64,000 nucleotides of DNA, taken from the NCBI GenBank assembly GCA_032622095.1, contig CP136069.1, positions 128,571,123 to 128,635,122 on the forward strand, given 5' to 3'. How positions within the stretch are numbered: the first letter of the stretch is position 1; every line of letters begins with the position of its first letter. This DNA is from Siphonodentalium dalli (taxonomy: Eukaryota; Mollusca; Scaphopoda; Gadilida; Siphonodentaliidae). The position numbers and the translations under genes are program-made. A model generated the notes under the pieces. The model did not search any database. It was given only the letters and a program-made list of their open reading frames with translations, and was not told the origin of the DNA. Positions 21,431 to 29,191 of this stretch are shown here, piece after piece.

Positions 21431-22081
21431 TTATACTTTTGAATATATGACAGGACCTCGGTCATTAGCTGTCAACCATTTATGGAAAATATCAGTTCTA
21501 ATTCGCAAATAATTTTCTGTTCTAGGATGAAAATCTACTAAAATATATCCATGATTTATTGAAGTTGCATCTTCGTATGCTTGTTTCAAATGATTGGTTT
21601 GCATTTGATGAGCCAAAACTTTTATTTGATTTTTATCTCGAACGCTTTGAAATAAAACCATGTAGTGTGCATTCAAACTTATAGTTCTGCTACTTTTTGA
21701 TTTTTGGAACATGTTTTGAGTAATGTAAATTATTGAAGCATTTCGATGATGACCTTTTCTAGTAAACCAAAGCATTATTTTGTCTTCATCTTGTTCCCCC
21801 ATCATGTCATCGAAAACAACAAGATGAGGAAATGATTTATCTGATACAATTTCCTCATCATCGTCTGGAATACCATCGATAAACTTAACGTTATCAATTT
21901 CTTTTATACGATTGTATGTGTCTTGCCATTCTTTGTAACACCAAACTATTTTCTTTGGTGGTGTTTGGAATAAATCGTGTTTAAATTCAATAACTTTTTT
22001 AACAAATTCTGTTTTACCTGATCCACTAGGTCCGCTGATAAAGAAATTACACGGATGTTGGAAAAGTAATGATTCTTCCAT
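21431..22081 (-). CDS. ATPase: Genome-packaging ATPase (FtsK/HerA family, A32-like)
   Basis: This 216-aa P-loop ATPase is the motor that moves DNA into the capsid in the Polinton/adintovirus and related virus lineages. Walker A is GPSGSGKT at residues 17-24 and Walker B is HLVVFDD at 86-92, followed by a MLWFTRKGHHRN stretch and ITQN (sensor-like) near residue 120. The length is typical of Polinton ATPases. The start lies 33 bases after the stop of the upstream gene and the stop 34 bases before the 195-aa gene. It has the very short N-terminus usual in this family, with Walker A almost at the start. Confidence 0.93.
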   Translation of the reverse strand: MEESLLFQHPCNFFISGPSGSGKTEFVKKVIEFKHDLFQTPPKKIVWCYKEWQDTYNRIKEIDNVKFIDGIPDDDEEIVSDKSFPHLVVFDDMMGEQDEDKIMLWFTRKGHHRNASIIYITQNMFQKSKSSRTISLNAHYMVLFQSVRDKNQIKVLAHQMQTNHLKQAYEDATSINHGYILVDFHPRTENYLRIRTDIFHKWLTANDRGPVIYSKV

Positions 22082-22114
22082 GTTGTCACTTTGATGTCTA
22101 ATCAGAGAGTGAAC

Positions 22115-22711
22115 TTAACGACGTGTGAATTTAGTTCTTAAAGAGAAATCTCCAAAGCTGTAAATATTTCCATACATTTCAATAATCCAATCATCATAGT
22201 CTTCTATTCTTCTGTGCTTTGTTCTGTAAATAAAAAAATCATCCCCCAAAATGTTTTTAATTTTTGCATATGTTGACATTTTTTTTGTTAACAAATACCC
22301 ATAGATCCTAGGAACTGATTCAAAAGTTCCCCCATCAAGAGGTAAATGATCATCATACTTTGTATAATGAATATAGTCATGTTCATCAAAAGTTCCTAAA
22401 TCTAAATCTAAATGGTGTTGATCAGCACCAAATGTCCAAAAATCAGATATTTTTTCAATGAGAAAAAATGTTTTGAATTTAATAAATGATTCAATATATT
22501 TTTGAGAGAAATGAGAAGATATACTTGACTCAAGATAGGCCAATCTCTGTAAACATTCGCCGACATCACAGCATCGTAGTATTGCTTTCTTTTCTCTTTC
22601 AAACCAGACTTCTTGTAATTCCTTCTTTATCTCTGGAATAAGCGTTGACTGTGCCACCAAATATCCATAAATCTTCTCAGCAATTTCTGGAGGTACTACT
22701 CCTGCCAACAT
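22115..22711 (-). CDS. Unknown protein, possible F-box-like N-terminus (198 aa)
   Basis: I do not recognise the family. The open frame extends to 22819, which would overlap the 3' end of polB by 92 bases; I favour Met at 22711 because it lies just past the polB stop. The chosen start gives MLAGVVPPEIAEKIYGYL, which resembles the beginning of an F-box (x-P-x-E-I-x-x-K-I-x-x-Y-L); if real, the protein could recruit a host SCF ubiquitin ligase. The rest contains Cys and acidic residues and two GTF(D/E) segments near the middle (LDLGTFDEHDY, DGGTFESVPRIYGYL), and ends in basic TKFTRR. The F-box idea is weak and rests on about 15 residues. Confidence 0.55.
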   Translation of the reverse strand: MLAGVVPPEIAEKIYGYLVAQSTLIPEIKKELQEVWFEREKKAILRCCDVGECLQRLAYLESSISSHFSQKYIESFIKFKTFFLIEKISDFWTFGADQHHLDLDLGTFDEHDYIHYTKYDDHLPLDGGTFESVPRIYGYLLTKKMSTYAKIKNILGDDFFIYRTKHRRIEDYDDWIIEMYGNIYSFGDFSLRTKFTRR

Positions 22712-22727
22712 CTTGACATGAAATGAC

Positions 22728-25700
22728 TCAACATCTCCATCCGTATGGGTATGTATGAATACCATTGACGAGTTTTCGTTTTGTGTACACCGATCTGAAA
22801 GTTTTGGTTTGACACTCACTAATCAATTGATGGTTCTTTTGTCTTTTAATTCTGGAAGGATACTCAACAACAGTTTTGAAATTTTCACGATCATTAACAC
22901 ATTGTACCATTGTTTCAAAATTAACTTTTTGACTTGTGCTGTAATCAAGAGTGATACCTTTTACCTTACATTTGGTGTATCTTCTCCCATCTTTGATGTA
23001 TTCATATCCGTAGTTCTTTGGCCCAAGTCCAACAAATTTGACAATCTTTGCATCTGGATGTTCGTCGCTCCATTTCCCCAATCTTCCTTCGATAGTTTTG
23101 ATGTTCTTCTTTGATGGATCACTGACATACATACAGCTGTCTGTATCAAAATACAGCACTCTATCTCCAAGTTTTTCTAAAACTTTATACAATTGTAATC
23201 TTGCATACGCTGTAACAAAAGAAGCAACAACAACATTTGCTGAATGATGAGGTTCAATATTATCTAAGATGTCAACATAATTTACCAGAATGAATTTGTC
23301 ACCATCAAGAAGTGTAACATTTTGAACAATTATATTGTTACTAGTAAGCAATTCAAAATAACGTGATGGTTTATCCACATACTCTGTTTTTGACATAAGA
23401 TTTCTTTGTGCATTCTTACCCCATATACAATTAATCATAATTTTAGATATTTGACGTTTTCCTGGATTCTTCTCGATGTTCTCCAATTTTATACCCTCAG
23501 CTGCATAATAATCCTGTACAAACTTTTGTTTCTGTTCTTCTGTCTCAACACCAAATGGATAACCACTACATTCCTGTTTGATCTTTAGATGTTTATCGAT
23601 ATAGGATTTGTATATTTCATCTGTCCAATCTGTCCAATGCCAAATTTGGTACACATCAAGTATTTTGTAGCCAACATCCATTGCTTTGAATAATTCTGGC
23701 GTGGTCCACACTCCGGTTATAGCTCGATCTTCTTCTGAATGGTTACATGCCTCGTTCTCATTGATGGCACAAGTGTTGCACAGAGTAAAAACCATTTTCT
23801 TGTTACAATGAATCGGTAGAACTGGAATATACAATTTCGATGATGGTAAAATTGTACATTTAACAAGCCCCGCATAGTCTCTAATGTGTTCTTGATCGAT
23901 CTGCTCTTGGCTCAAAATTTCTGGATGTCCAACAGGGTAGAATTTATATTTGTTGCAAAATGGATACAACGAACACACATCGATGAACTTGATTTCTTTT
24001 GTGGAATCTTGATCAATTTCCTCGTACAATTTGATGGCATTTGTACGTCCACCAAACAATGCTTCTCTTGGCAAAATGGGGTCTCGATGTTTGTAGAAAG
24101 ATTCCATTTGTTGTTTGAATTTCACATCCGATTTCATTCTTTCGTCGATCTGATGCTCCCAAATTGATTCAACTCTGTAACCAAGACTTTCCAGTTCATC
24201 TTTCTTCTGTTGGGTTCTTGTATATAATTCTTCCATGGTGAGCATCGTATAGGGATTCTTGTATTGTCTGTTGTTGTAACATTTTGGACATCCATGAAAC
24301 AGACATCCATTCATCTCAAAAACTGTTCTTGTGGCTTCCTCATATCCATCGACGTAGTGTCCACCAATCTTGATTTCTCCTCCATTCAAAGCATGCTTGA
24401 TTGTTATCATACGTGACAATGATATATGTTGAAGCCAACGTATCGCTTTCATGGAATAGTTTTTAGCACATGGGTATCCACCATCTGGAATGATTCCAAT
24501 TGTTTTCTCTGGCATTGAATTCTTCCTCCATGCCAAATTGCAAACTTGTGCCAATGTTATTGACTCAATGAACGGGTCAATCTGTTCTGTTTCCAATATG
24601 TATTTCCTGAATTTTCCACATCCACGGCGAAGAATATCCACGTCTGATTTGCAGTACTTCTCTATCTCTTCTTGGAAGTTGAATATCGCATAATTTTCTA
24701 TTTTCTCATTGTACCATTCAAAGAATTTCTCTCGATTTTCCACGCTCATCATGTCTGGTTTGTAGTAATCAGAAGCCAAGTAATGTCCAATGTAATTTTG
24801 AAACTTTGGTGAATTCGCCCAATGTGGAAAGTGTCCTTTTGCCATCTCATTCAGCTGAAAAGTTTGTGGAAATTTTGAAAGCGGCATCATCAGAAAACTC
24901 AGAGAATCAATAACTTTCACGCTGTTGCATTTTAAACTGAGAATTTTGTTTCCATTCATGATCAGTTCTGGTTTATGAATTCCACTTTGTATGAGTGCTT
25001 GAAGTAGAAACTGTGCATCGTACCCCTGAGCATTATGTGCTATTGCAACACATCCTTTGTGATCTTGATGGAATAACCAGTTTGTGAAGTCTGTTAAAAC
25101 GTTGTCACCCTTGAATACAAATTCTCTGGAATCCGGTCCGCATGTTTCACATTTTTCTTCGATTGGTTTGCACATGCAATCTCCACAAGCGGTATGTGCA
25201 ACACAGAAGTTTGGAATATGAACACCTGTGTCTTGTCTGCATTCAAAGTCAAAGAATACATATGGAATCTTTGCAGGTTTCTTTTCCGGTGATTCATATT
25301 TTGGAATGTAGCACCTGTGATCTGCTTCAACGATTTCTTTGCAATGTTTGCATTTCTTCAACCCCGCACATATATGTCTGTTTGATTTATTGATGAGAAA
25401 TTCTTCATCACAAATGTTGCATAGTTGAACCAAATCACATATTTTTCTTTTCTGTTTTCCTTCCGTCTTCAAATGGTTGTCGAAACAAGATTTACTTCTG
25501 AATGATCGTCGACACGTTCTACACTTCACCAAATTTGTGAAATTACACTGTGTCAATGACCAGCATGCACAAACAAATCTGCATCGATGATCGCCACGAC
25601 TTTTGAATCCAATGTCACAGAATTCGCAGTAGTAGCTGGTGCCTAGAAATCCTTTGATTGATGTTATGGTGTCGAAGTGATTGTTGTTGTAGTAGATGTG

Positions 25701-26801
25701 TACACATTTGCTCTCCGAACACATTTCTGCAGGTTCAAATAGAAATCCAGCGCCAGCAAATTCATTGTGAATTTTCACAACATATTCTGGATACAATATT
25801 TCTTGAATCTTGTGGAACTCATTGATACTGCAAACTGTATCGTGTGGAATACCAGCACGGTTGAGTAGATTTTTTGCTGCATCTGTTTGTGCTGTGTATA
25901 TTGATTGTCTTATTCTTTTCCATTTCTTTGACCAGCACGCAGATCCATCACTATCTGCCTTACACATTCCGACGACAATAGATCTTGCCATACACATAAC
26001 ATCATCAGCATTTTCAATCCGGACAATACTTCTTTTCACTTTTGTAAGCTTGTTCTTGTCTGCAAATGGTCCATAATGTAGTGAGTGTCGTGTACCACCT
26101 TCCGGAATATCTGTAACGAAGATTTCGAAATTGAGTGCACCGTCATGAATTGTAAAGTCTGCATTTGATTGAACCACATTTTGAATATTATCCATGAGTG
26201 TCTCACCATTCAATTCACTGGCTTTTGTGAATGGAATGAAAATGTTCATATCAAGTCCTGGATGATTTATCGTAACTCTGATTCTTGTCTTCTCATTTGC
26301 TGAACATTTCTGTTTCAATTCTTCTGTCAACTTCTCAAATATCTCTGGAATGTTTTCGATTGGATCTGTAAATTTCTCGAATTTCACACCAAATTGTCGT
26401 GATGCTGATTTAAATTTTCTGGAAAATTTCTCCGAGTTCAGCTCCAATTTGAAATATTTTGTTGGATTGAACACAACACGCTCTCTAGCCAGACTTCTCT
26501 TTCTCTTCCCACCAATTTCTCTATTCTGTCTTCGACCGCGTCCAATCTGACCATCACTAGAACTTTCTTCACTTTCGCCTCCATCAGTTTCCATATCGCT
26601 CTCTTCACTTTCTGCCTCATCAGTTTCCATATCGCTCTCTTCACTTTCTGCCTCATCAGTTTCCATATCGCTCTCTTCACTTTCTGCCTCATCAGTTTCC
26701 ATTTCGCTCTCTTCAATAACTGCAGGCCTTGGTCTTTTTCTAACAATATCTTCTTCGCTGGCGGAGTCGTCTGAAACAGGTCTTTTGATTCTCTTAAACA
26801 T
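22728..26801 (-). CDS. POLB: Protein-primed family B DNA polymerase (PolB)
   Basis: This 1357-aa polymerase replicates the element. An NLS-like basic/acidic N-terminus (KRIKRP, RKRPRP) is followed by four 12-residue acidic repeats (DMETDEAESEES, about residues 33-80). Cys/His clusters at about 392-500 look like zinc ribbons or fingers. The 3'-5' exonuclease has Asp518/Glu520 (FFDFEC), Asn590/Asp595 (HNAQGYD) and Tyr716/Asp720 (YCKSD). A segment at about 815-885 (VFEMNGCLFHGCPKC ... YRVESIWEH) resembles the nuclease-like insert seen in Polinton PolBs. The polymerase core has motif A DVCSLYP (941), motif B KIMINCIWGK (1120) and motif C DTDS (1219). All key residues are present. The start lies in a palindrome that duplicates its promoter and first 32 codons. 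Confidence 0.96.
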   Translation of the reverse strand: MFKRIKRPVSDDSASEEDIVRKRPRPAVIEESEMETDEAESEESDMETDEAESEESDMETDEAESEESDMETDGGESEESSSDGQIGRGRRQNREIGGKRKRSLARERVVFNPTKYFKLELNSEKFSRKFKSASRQFGVKFEKFTDPIENIPEIFEKLTEELKQKCSANEKTRIRVTINHPGLDMNIFIPFTKASELNGETLMDNIQNVVQSNADFTIHDGALNFEIFVTDIPEGGTRHSLHYGPFADKNKLTKVKRSIVRIENADDVMCMARSIVVGMCKADSDGSACWSKKWKRIRQSIYTAQTDAAKNLLNRAGIPHDTVCSINEFHKIQEILYPEYVVKIHNEFAGAGFLFEPAEMCSESKCVHIYYNNNHFDTITSIKGFLGTSYYCEFCDIGFKSRGDHRCRFVCACWSLTQCNFTNLVKCRTCRRSFRSKSCFDNHLKTEGKQKRKICDLVQLCNICDEEFLINKSNRHICAGLKKCKHCKEIVEADHRCYIPKYESPEKKPAKIPYVFFDFECRQDTGVHIPNFCVAHTACGDCMCKPIEEKCETCGPDSREFVFKGDNVLTDFTNWLFHQDHKGCVAIAHNAQGYDAQFLLQALIQSGIHKPELIMNGNKILSLKCNSVKVIDSLSFLMMPLSKFPQTFQLNEMAKGHFPHWANSPKFQNYIGHYLASDYYKPDMMSVENREKFFEWYNEKIENYAIFNFQEEIEKYCKSDVDILRRGCGKFRKYILETEQIDPFIESITLAQVCNLAWRKNSMPEKTIGIIPDGGYPCAKNYSMKAIRWLQHISLSRMITIKHALNGGEIKIGGHYVDGYEEATRTVFEMNGCLFHGCPKCYNNRQYKNPYTMLTMEELYTRTQQKKDELESLGYRVESIWEHQIDERMKSDVKFKQQMESFYKHRDPILPREALFGGRTNAIKLYEEIDQDSTKEIKFIDVCSLYPFCNKYKFYPVGHPEILSQEQIDQEHIRDYAGLVKCTILPSSKLYIPVLPIHCNKKMVFTLCNTCAINENEACNHSEEDRAITGVWTTPELFKAMDVGYKILDVYQIWHWTDWTDEIYKSYIDKHLKIKQECSGYPFGVETEEQKQKFVQDYYAAEGIKLENIEKNPGKRQISKIMINCIWGKNAQRNLMSKTEYVDKPSRYFELLTSNNIIVQNVTLLDGDKFILVNYVDILDNIEPHHSANVVVASFVTAYARLQLYKVLEKLGDRVLYFDTDSCMYVSDPSKKNIKTIEGRLGKWSDEHPDAKIVKFVGLGPKNYGYEYIKDGRRYTKCKVKGITLDYSTSQKVNFETMVQCVNDRENFKTVVEYPSRIKRQKNHQLISECQTKTFRSVYTKRKLVNGIHTYPYGWRC
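26562..26705 (-). repeat. 36-bp tandem repeat inside polB (four acidic 12-mers)
   Basis: Four nearly identical 36-bp units encode DMETDEAESEES-type repeats in the PolB N-terminus. The last unit has GG in place of EA. The repeat begins exactly where the palindrome arm (26706-27107) ends. Confidence 0.9.
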
Positions 26802-26892
26802 TTTTGTCTTGAGTTTTTGTCAGCAAAAAATATTGCGACTGGCTTCTTCGGAGTTGAAGTGTAAAGTGTATAATTACACAATTTTACACTTG

Positions 26893-26900
26893 CTTTTATA
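26893..26900 (-). promoter_or_regulatory. TATA box for polB
   Basis: TATAAAAG on the minus strand lies about 92 bases upstream of the polB ATG, mirrored by an identical box facing the other way 11 bases away. It fits a core promoter with transcription starting about 30 bases downstream. Confidence 0.6.
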
Positions 26901-26911
26901 GCAGTCACTGC

Positions 26912-26919
26912 TATAAAAG
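26912..26919 (+). promoter_or_regulatory. TATA box for the zinc-knuckle gene
   Basis: TATAAAAG on the plus strand lies about 92 bases upstream of the ATG at 27012. It is the mirror copy of the polB TATA box. Because the leaders are identical, the two genes should be expressed with the same timing. Confidence 0.6.
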
Positions 26920-27011
26920 CAGGTGTTAAAATTGTGTAATTATACACTTTACACTTCAACTCCGAAGAAGCCAGTCGCAATATTTTTTGCTGACAAAAAC
27001 TCAAGACAAAA

Positions 27012-27587
27012 ATGTTTAAGAGAATCAAAAGACCTGTTTCAGACGACTCCGCCAGCGAAGAAGATATTGTTAGAAAAAGACCAAGGCCTGCAGTTATTGA
27101 AGAGAGCTATATTGAGCTGCATAAAGAAGAATCTACACTACTACAGACTAGAAAAATTCAAGATAATCTTGTCGAATTGAGACAGATCTCTACTGATTTG
27201 TTTAAATTTTGTAACAAAATGCAATGGCAAGAGAAAAAAGAGAAAAACAAAGCTGATAAAAATTGGAAACCACCATATGGTTACTGTTACAAATGCGGAC
27301 AAGACTCCCATTGGTCCTTCCAATGTAAAACAGATTTCGACGACAAAAAAAATGTGAAAACTATACAAAAAAGTCTACAAGCAGTAACAATACAAGAACA
27401 AAATGCAGTTATCAAAACTGAAGAGATGTCTACAACATCAGATGTTTTCAAACAACCCCGACCTGTTGATCCTACGAATGATTCACAGAACAAATCTGAA
27501 GATAAGCATCCAGATTTTGAAAATTCCAAGAAAACTTCCAAGAAAAAGAAGCTGAGACAATTCTACATTCCAAAAACAGATAAATGA
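27012..27587 (+). CDS. CCHC zinc-knuckle protein with PolB-derived N-terminus (191 aa)
   Basis: The first 32 residues are identical to the PolB N-terminus, including the NLS-like KRIKRP and RKRPRP, because the gene starts inside the palindrome. After residue 32 the sequence is unrelated: a helical, charged segment (about 33-85), then YGYCYKCGQDSHWSFQC, a Cys-X2-Cys-X4-His-X4-Cys zinc knuckle at about residues 93-106, and a Lys/Ser-rich tail ending KKKKLRQFYIPKTDK. Zinc knuckles usually bind single-stranded nucleic acid, so a role near replication is plausible but inferred. It is followed by AATAAA at 27619, unlike the stem-loop-ended genes beyond. It is the only gene seen in this element with a promoter shared in mirror image with polB. 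Confidence 0.8.
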   Translation: MFKRIKRPVSDDSASEEDIVRKRPRPAVIEESYIELHKEESTLLQTRKIQDNLVELRQISTDLFKFCNKMQWQEKKEKNKADKNWKPPYGYCYKCGQDSHWSFQCKTDFDDKKNVKTIQKSLQAVTIQEQNAVIKTEEMSTTSDVFKQPRPVDPTNDSQNKSEDKHPDFENSKKTSKKKKLRQFYIPKTDK

Positions 27588-27618
27588 ATCGATACAAACA
27601 TTTGAAAATTATATTGTG

Positions 27619-27624
27619 AATAAA
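27619..27624 (+). terminator. Polyadenylation signal after the zinc-knuckle gene
   Basis: AATAAA lies 32 bases after the stop codon on the same strand. This gene therefore appears to use ordinary polyadenylation. Confidence 0.55.
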
Positions 27625-27698
27625 TTATGAATTGAACAATCGTGTTTTGTTTTGTTTTTTTCAGCTATGAAAGAGTAACCTTTTTGGGGAATGTGGGT

Positions 27699-27714
27699 GG
27701 CCCTGAAAAGGGCC
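27699..27714 (-). terminator. Histone-type 3' stem-loop after the 116-aa gene
   Basis: On the minus strand, GGCCCTTTTCAGGGCC follows the stop by 18 bases. It has the 6-bp stem, four-base TTTC loop and purine/pyrimidine pattern of metazoan replication-dependent histone mRNA 3' ends, preceded by AAAAAC and followed by ACCCA, the classical flank. A purine-rich CCAAAAAGG lies about 12 bases further on, where a U7-binding element would be expected. Confidence 0.85.
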
Positions 27715-27732
27715 GTTTTTCTTTTCCAGAAT

Positions 27733-28083
27733 TCATAAAAATTCTGCCAAATCAGGATATATCCCGTTGGGATTAATTGTCACAGACCAAGTAGGGTTTG
27801 ATCTGTGCGCCGCAGCAGCCTGAGCGAAGCTGTCAATTGCTGCATTGCACAGATCTTTCTTCGAGATCTGTGACAAGATCTCCACGAGATCAAGATTGCT
27901 TGGTTCTTGATCACATACTTCAGCCGATGGTCGTCGCCGAGCCAGAAAATCTGTTAACATCTGTTTCTGCACCACCTTTTGTTCAGGAGAATCCTGCCAT
28001 TTCCTATAGGTTCTGATTTTCGTCTCCTCTGACGAATCTCTCTTCCTCCATAGCTTCTTGAAAAATTTCTTTAGAGACGGCAT
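27733..28083 (-). CDS. Unknown stem-loop-ended protein (116 aa), cassette 1 minus gene
   Basis: No family is recognised. The N-terminus is a strongly cationic amphipathic segment (MPSLKKFFKKLWRKR) that could act on membranes, bind nucleic acid or serve as a nuclear signal. The middle is polar with a DFLARRRPS stretch, and the C-terminal third contains an Ala-rich helix (DSFAQAAAAH). It starts 33 bases downstream of a minus-strand TATA box (28116-28123) with a very short predicted leader, and ends just before a histone-type stem-loop. It forms a divergent pair with the 62-aa gene at 28697. It has no similarity to its positional counterpart in the second cassette (29192-29680), although their control regions are almost identical. 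Confidence 0.65.
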   Translation of the reverse strand: MPSLKKFFKKLWRKRDSSEETKIRTYRKWQDSPEQKVVQKQMLTDFLARRRPSAEVCDQEPSNLDLVEILSQISKKDLCNAAIDSFAQAAAAHRSNPTWSVTINPNGIYPDLAEFL

Positions 28084-28108
28084 AATGAATGAAGTTCACT
28101 GAAAAAGT

Positions 28109-28660
28109 GAAAATATTTTTATACATTTGACACGGGCGGTAGAGAAATCACATGTCGCATTGACGTTAAAATTGACAAATGTTTCCTGGCGTTGTGTTTT
28201 TTCAGAGACGGATCAGCATTCATATTTTTCTTGATCATTATTGCATAGCGATCAAACAAATGTTTTTTATTTCGTTAGATCATTATCTATTATTTGGTAC
28301 ACATGATTGATATATTTGTTACCTCGTTAGGAAAATATGGAATGTTTTTCTAGTTTTGTTTTTGGAGATGTACATATTTTATACATAAAACTGAACACAA
28401 GAAAACATACTGAACATTTTTCTTCATCATTACAATCGATAACTTTACTTGGTCATCGTTTATGAACGAAGATGAATTCATATGTTAAAATATCTTAATT
28501 AATTGCATATACTATCATGAATTTAATCTATATCATATCGAAATGGTGAAACTAACAGATAATGCACTGAAAAGAAACAACGTCAGGGAGCATTTGTCAT
28601 TTTAACGTCAAAGTATTATGTGCTTTCTCTACCGCCCGCACAATCGTAATATATGTTCAA
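28109..28660. promoter_or_regulatory. Divergent control region of cassette 1 (552 bp)
   Basis: This AT-rich region separates the 116-aa and 62-aa genes and is about 98% identical by eye to 29717-30270. Its two ends carry the same promoter module in opposite orientation: ATTTTAACGTCAA, then TTTCTCTACCGCCCG, then a TATA-like box (minus TATAAAAA at 28116-28123; plus TAATATATG near 28648-28656). AACGTCA is a CRE-like half-site. No gene is seen inside it. Confidence 0.75.
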
Positions 28661-28696
28661 ACACGGCCGTGAACAATTTTTATTCTGCATTCAAAG

Positions 28697-28885
28697 ATGT
28701 CCGAAACCCCCGAACCGTTGATGTCTATACTAAGAGGAACGATAGGGCTAACACCCCAGATAATGCGGGGCGAACACGCAAAAGAAGTAACCGCCAGTGC
28801 AAAACTGGTTATGCAAATATGCAAAAAACAACAGCGTTGGAACAAAAGCAAAAGTCTCAAAAGAAAATCGTGGCGTGAACTTTGA
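28697..28885 (+). CDS. Unknown stem-loop-ended protein (62 aa), cassette 1 plus gene
   Basis: The start was chosen because the leader just before it, TTCTGCATTCAAAGATG, matches the leader of the 155-aa gene in cassette 2 (TTCTACATTCAAAGATG) with one mismatch. A longer 86-codon frame from 28618 begins within the promoter and is rejected. The small product is polar, ending in a very basic tail (KKQQRWNKSKSLKRKSW). No family is recognised. Two histone-type stem-loops follow within 60 bases. Its small size and the absence of similarity to its cassette 2 counterpart leave open that it is a decayed or replaced gene. Confidence 0.5.
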   Translation: MSETPEPLMSILRGTIGLTPQIMRGEHAKEVTASAKLVMQICKKQQRWNKSKSLKRKSWREL

Positions 28886-28898
28886 TGCCATACAAAAC

Positions 28899-28914
28899 GG
28901 CCCTTTTCAGGGCC
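28899..28914 (+). terminator. Histone-type 3' stem-loop 1 after the 62-aa gene
   Basis: GGCCCTTTTCAGGGCC preceded by AAAAC lies 13 bases after the stop. The same 6-bp stem and TTTC loop occur in all five copies in this region. Confidence 0.8.
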
Positions 28915-28926
28915 AAAAACAAAAAC

Positions 28927-28942
28927 GGTCCTTTTCAGGACC
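28927..28942 (+). terminator. Histone-type 3' stem-loop 2 after the 62-aa gene
   Basis: GGTCCTTTTCAGGACC follows the first stem-loop after 12 bases. The stem has a compensatory change on both sides (C-G to T-A), which keeps pairing. AACCAA and then a purine-rich CAAAAAGAAAAAC follow about 13 bases later, as expected of a histone downstream element. Confidence 0.8.
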
Positions 28943-29153
28943 AACCAATTTTTTCAAAAAGAAAAACTTTTAGCATTGCTTAATAACTAATAATGTTCTT
29001 TGTACCCTATGTTTTGTTTTGAAAAAATCACGCCACGAATAATTTAAAACAAAATATACTTGCAAATATTTGTTGTTGAATAAAATATAAATTGAACAAT
29101 CGTGTTTTTGATTTTTTCAGCAATGAAAGAGTAACCTTTTGGGAAATGTGTGT
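28943..29153. other. Non-coding spacer between the two cassettes
   Basis: This ~210-bp AT-rich spacer holds no gene. Its right part (about 29080-29150, TTGAACAATCGTGTTTT... AATGAAAGAGTAACC) repeats the sequence at about 27625-27690, marking the left edge of the duplicated cassette unit. Confidence 0.7.
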
Positions 29154-29169
29154 GGCCCTGAAAAGGGCC
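29154..29169 (-). terminator. Histone-type 3' stem-loop after the 162-aa gene
   Basis: On the minus strand GGCCCTTTTCAGGGCC lies 22 bases after the stop, preceded by AAAAC and followed by ACACACATTTCCCAAAAGG. The downstream flank is homologous to that of the 116-aa gene in cassette 1. Confidence 0.82.
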
Positions 29170-29191
29170 GTTTTAAAATTATCATCTGACT

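Larger units (their letters stand above)
26706..27107. repeat. Palindrome of ~200-bp arms duplicating the polB promoter and 5' end
   Basis: The two halves, meeting near 26906, are reverse complements along about 200 bp each. They cover the first 32 codons of polB (minus) and of the zinc-knuckle gene (plus), the ~105-bp leaders and both TATA boxes. Only small differences exist near the centre (TTTTACACTTGC against TTTTAACACCTGC). Near-identity of the arms implies recent duplication or continuing gene conversion. Confidence 0.95.

Noticed and set aside
22755-23114. Plus-strand frames inside polB and other minus-strand Polinton genes
   Set aside because: They are antisense to well-supported genes and have no domain signal.
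26438-27028. 196-codon minus-strand frame over the polB start
   Set aside because: It is a shadow frame of the polB N-terminus and its tandem repeat; the polB frame has the domain evidence.
27150-27370. Minus-strand frame over the zinc-knuckle gene
   Set aside because: It is antisense to the CCHC frame and looks hydrophobic only because the sense strand is Lys-rich.
27671-27698. U7 snRNA-like sequence next to the stem-loops (ACTCTTTCA on the minus strand)
   Set aside because: The resemblance to U7 5' ends is only a few bases and no Sm site plus hairpin follows, so I do not call an snRNA gene.
28618-28878. 86-codon frame over the 62-aa cassette gene
   Set aside because: Its ATG lies in the promoter module and the frame conflicts with the conserved leader-ATG shared by both cassettes.
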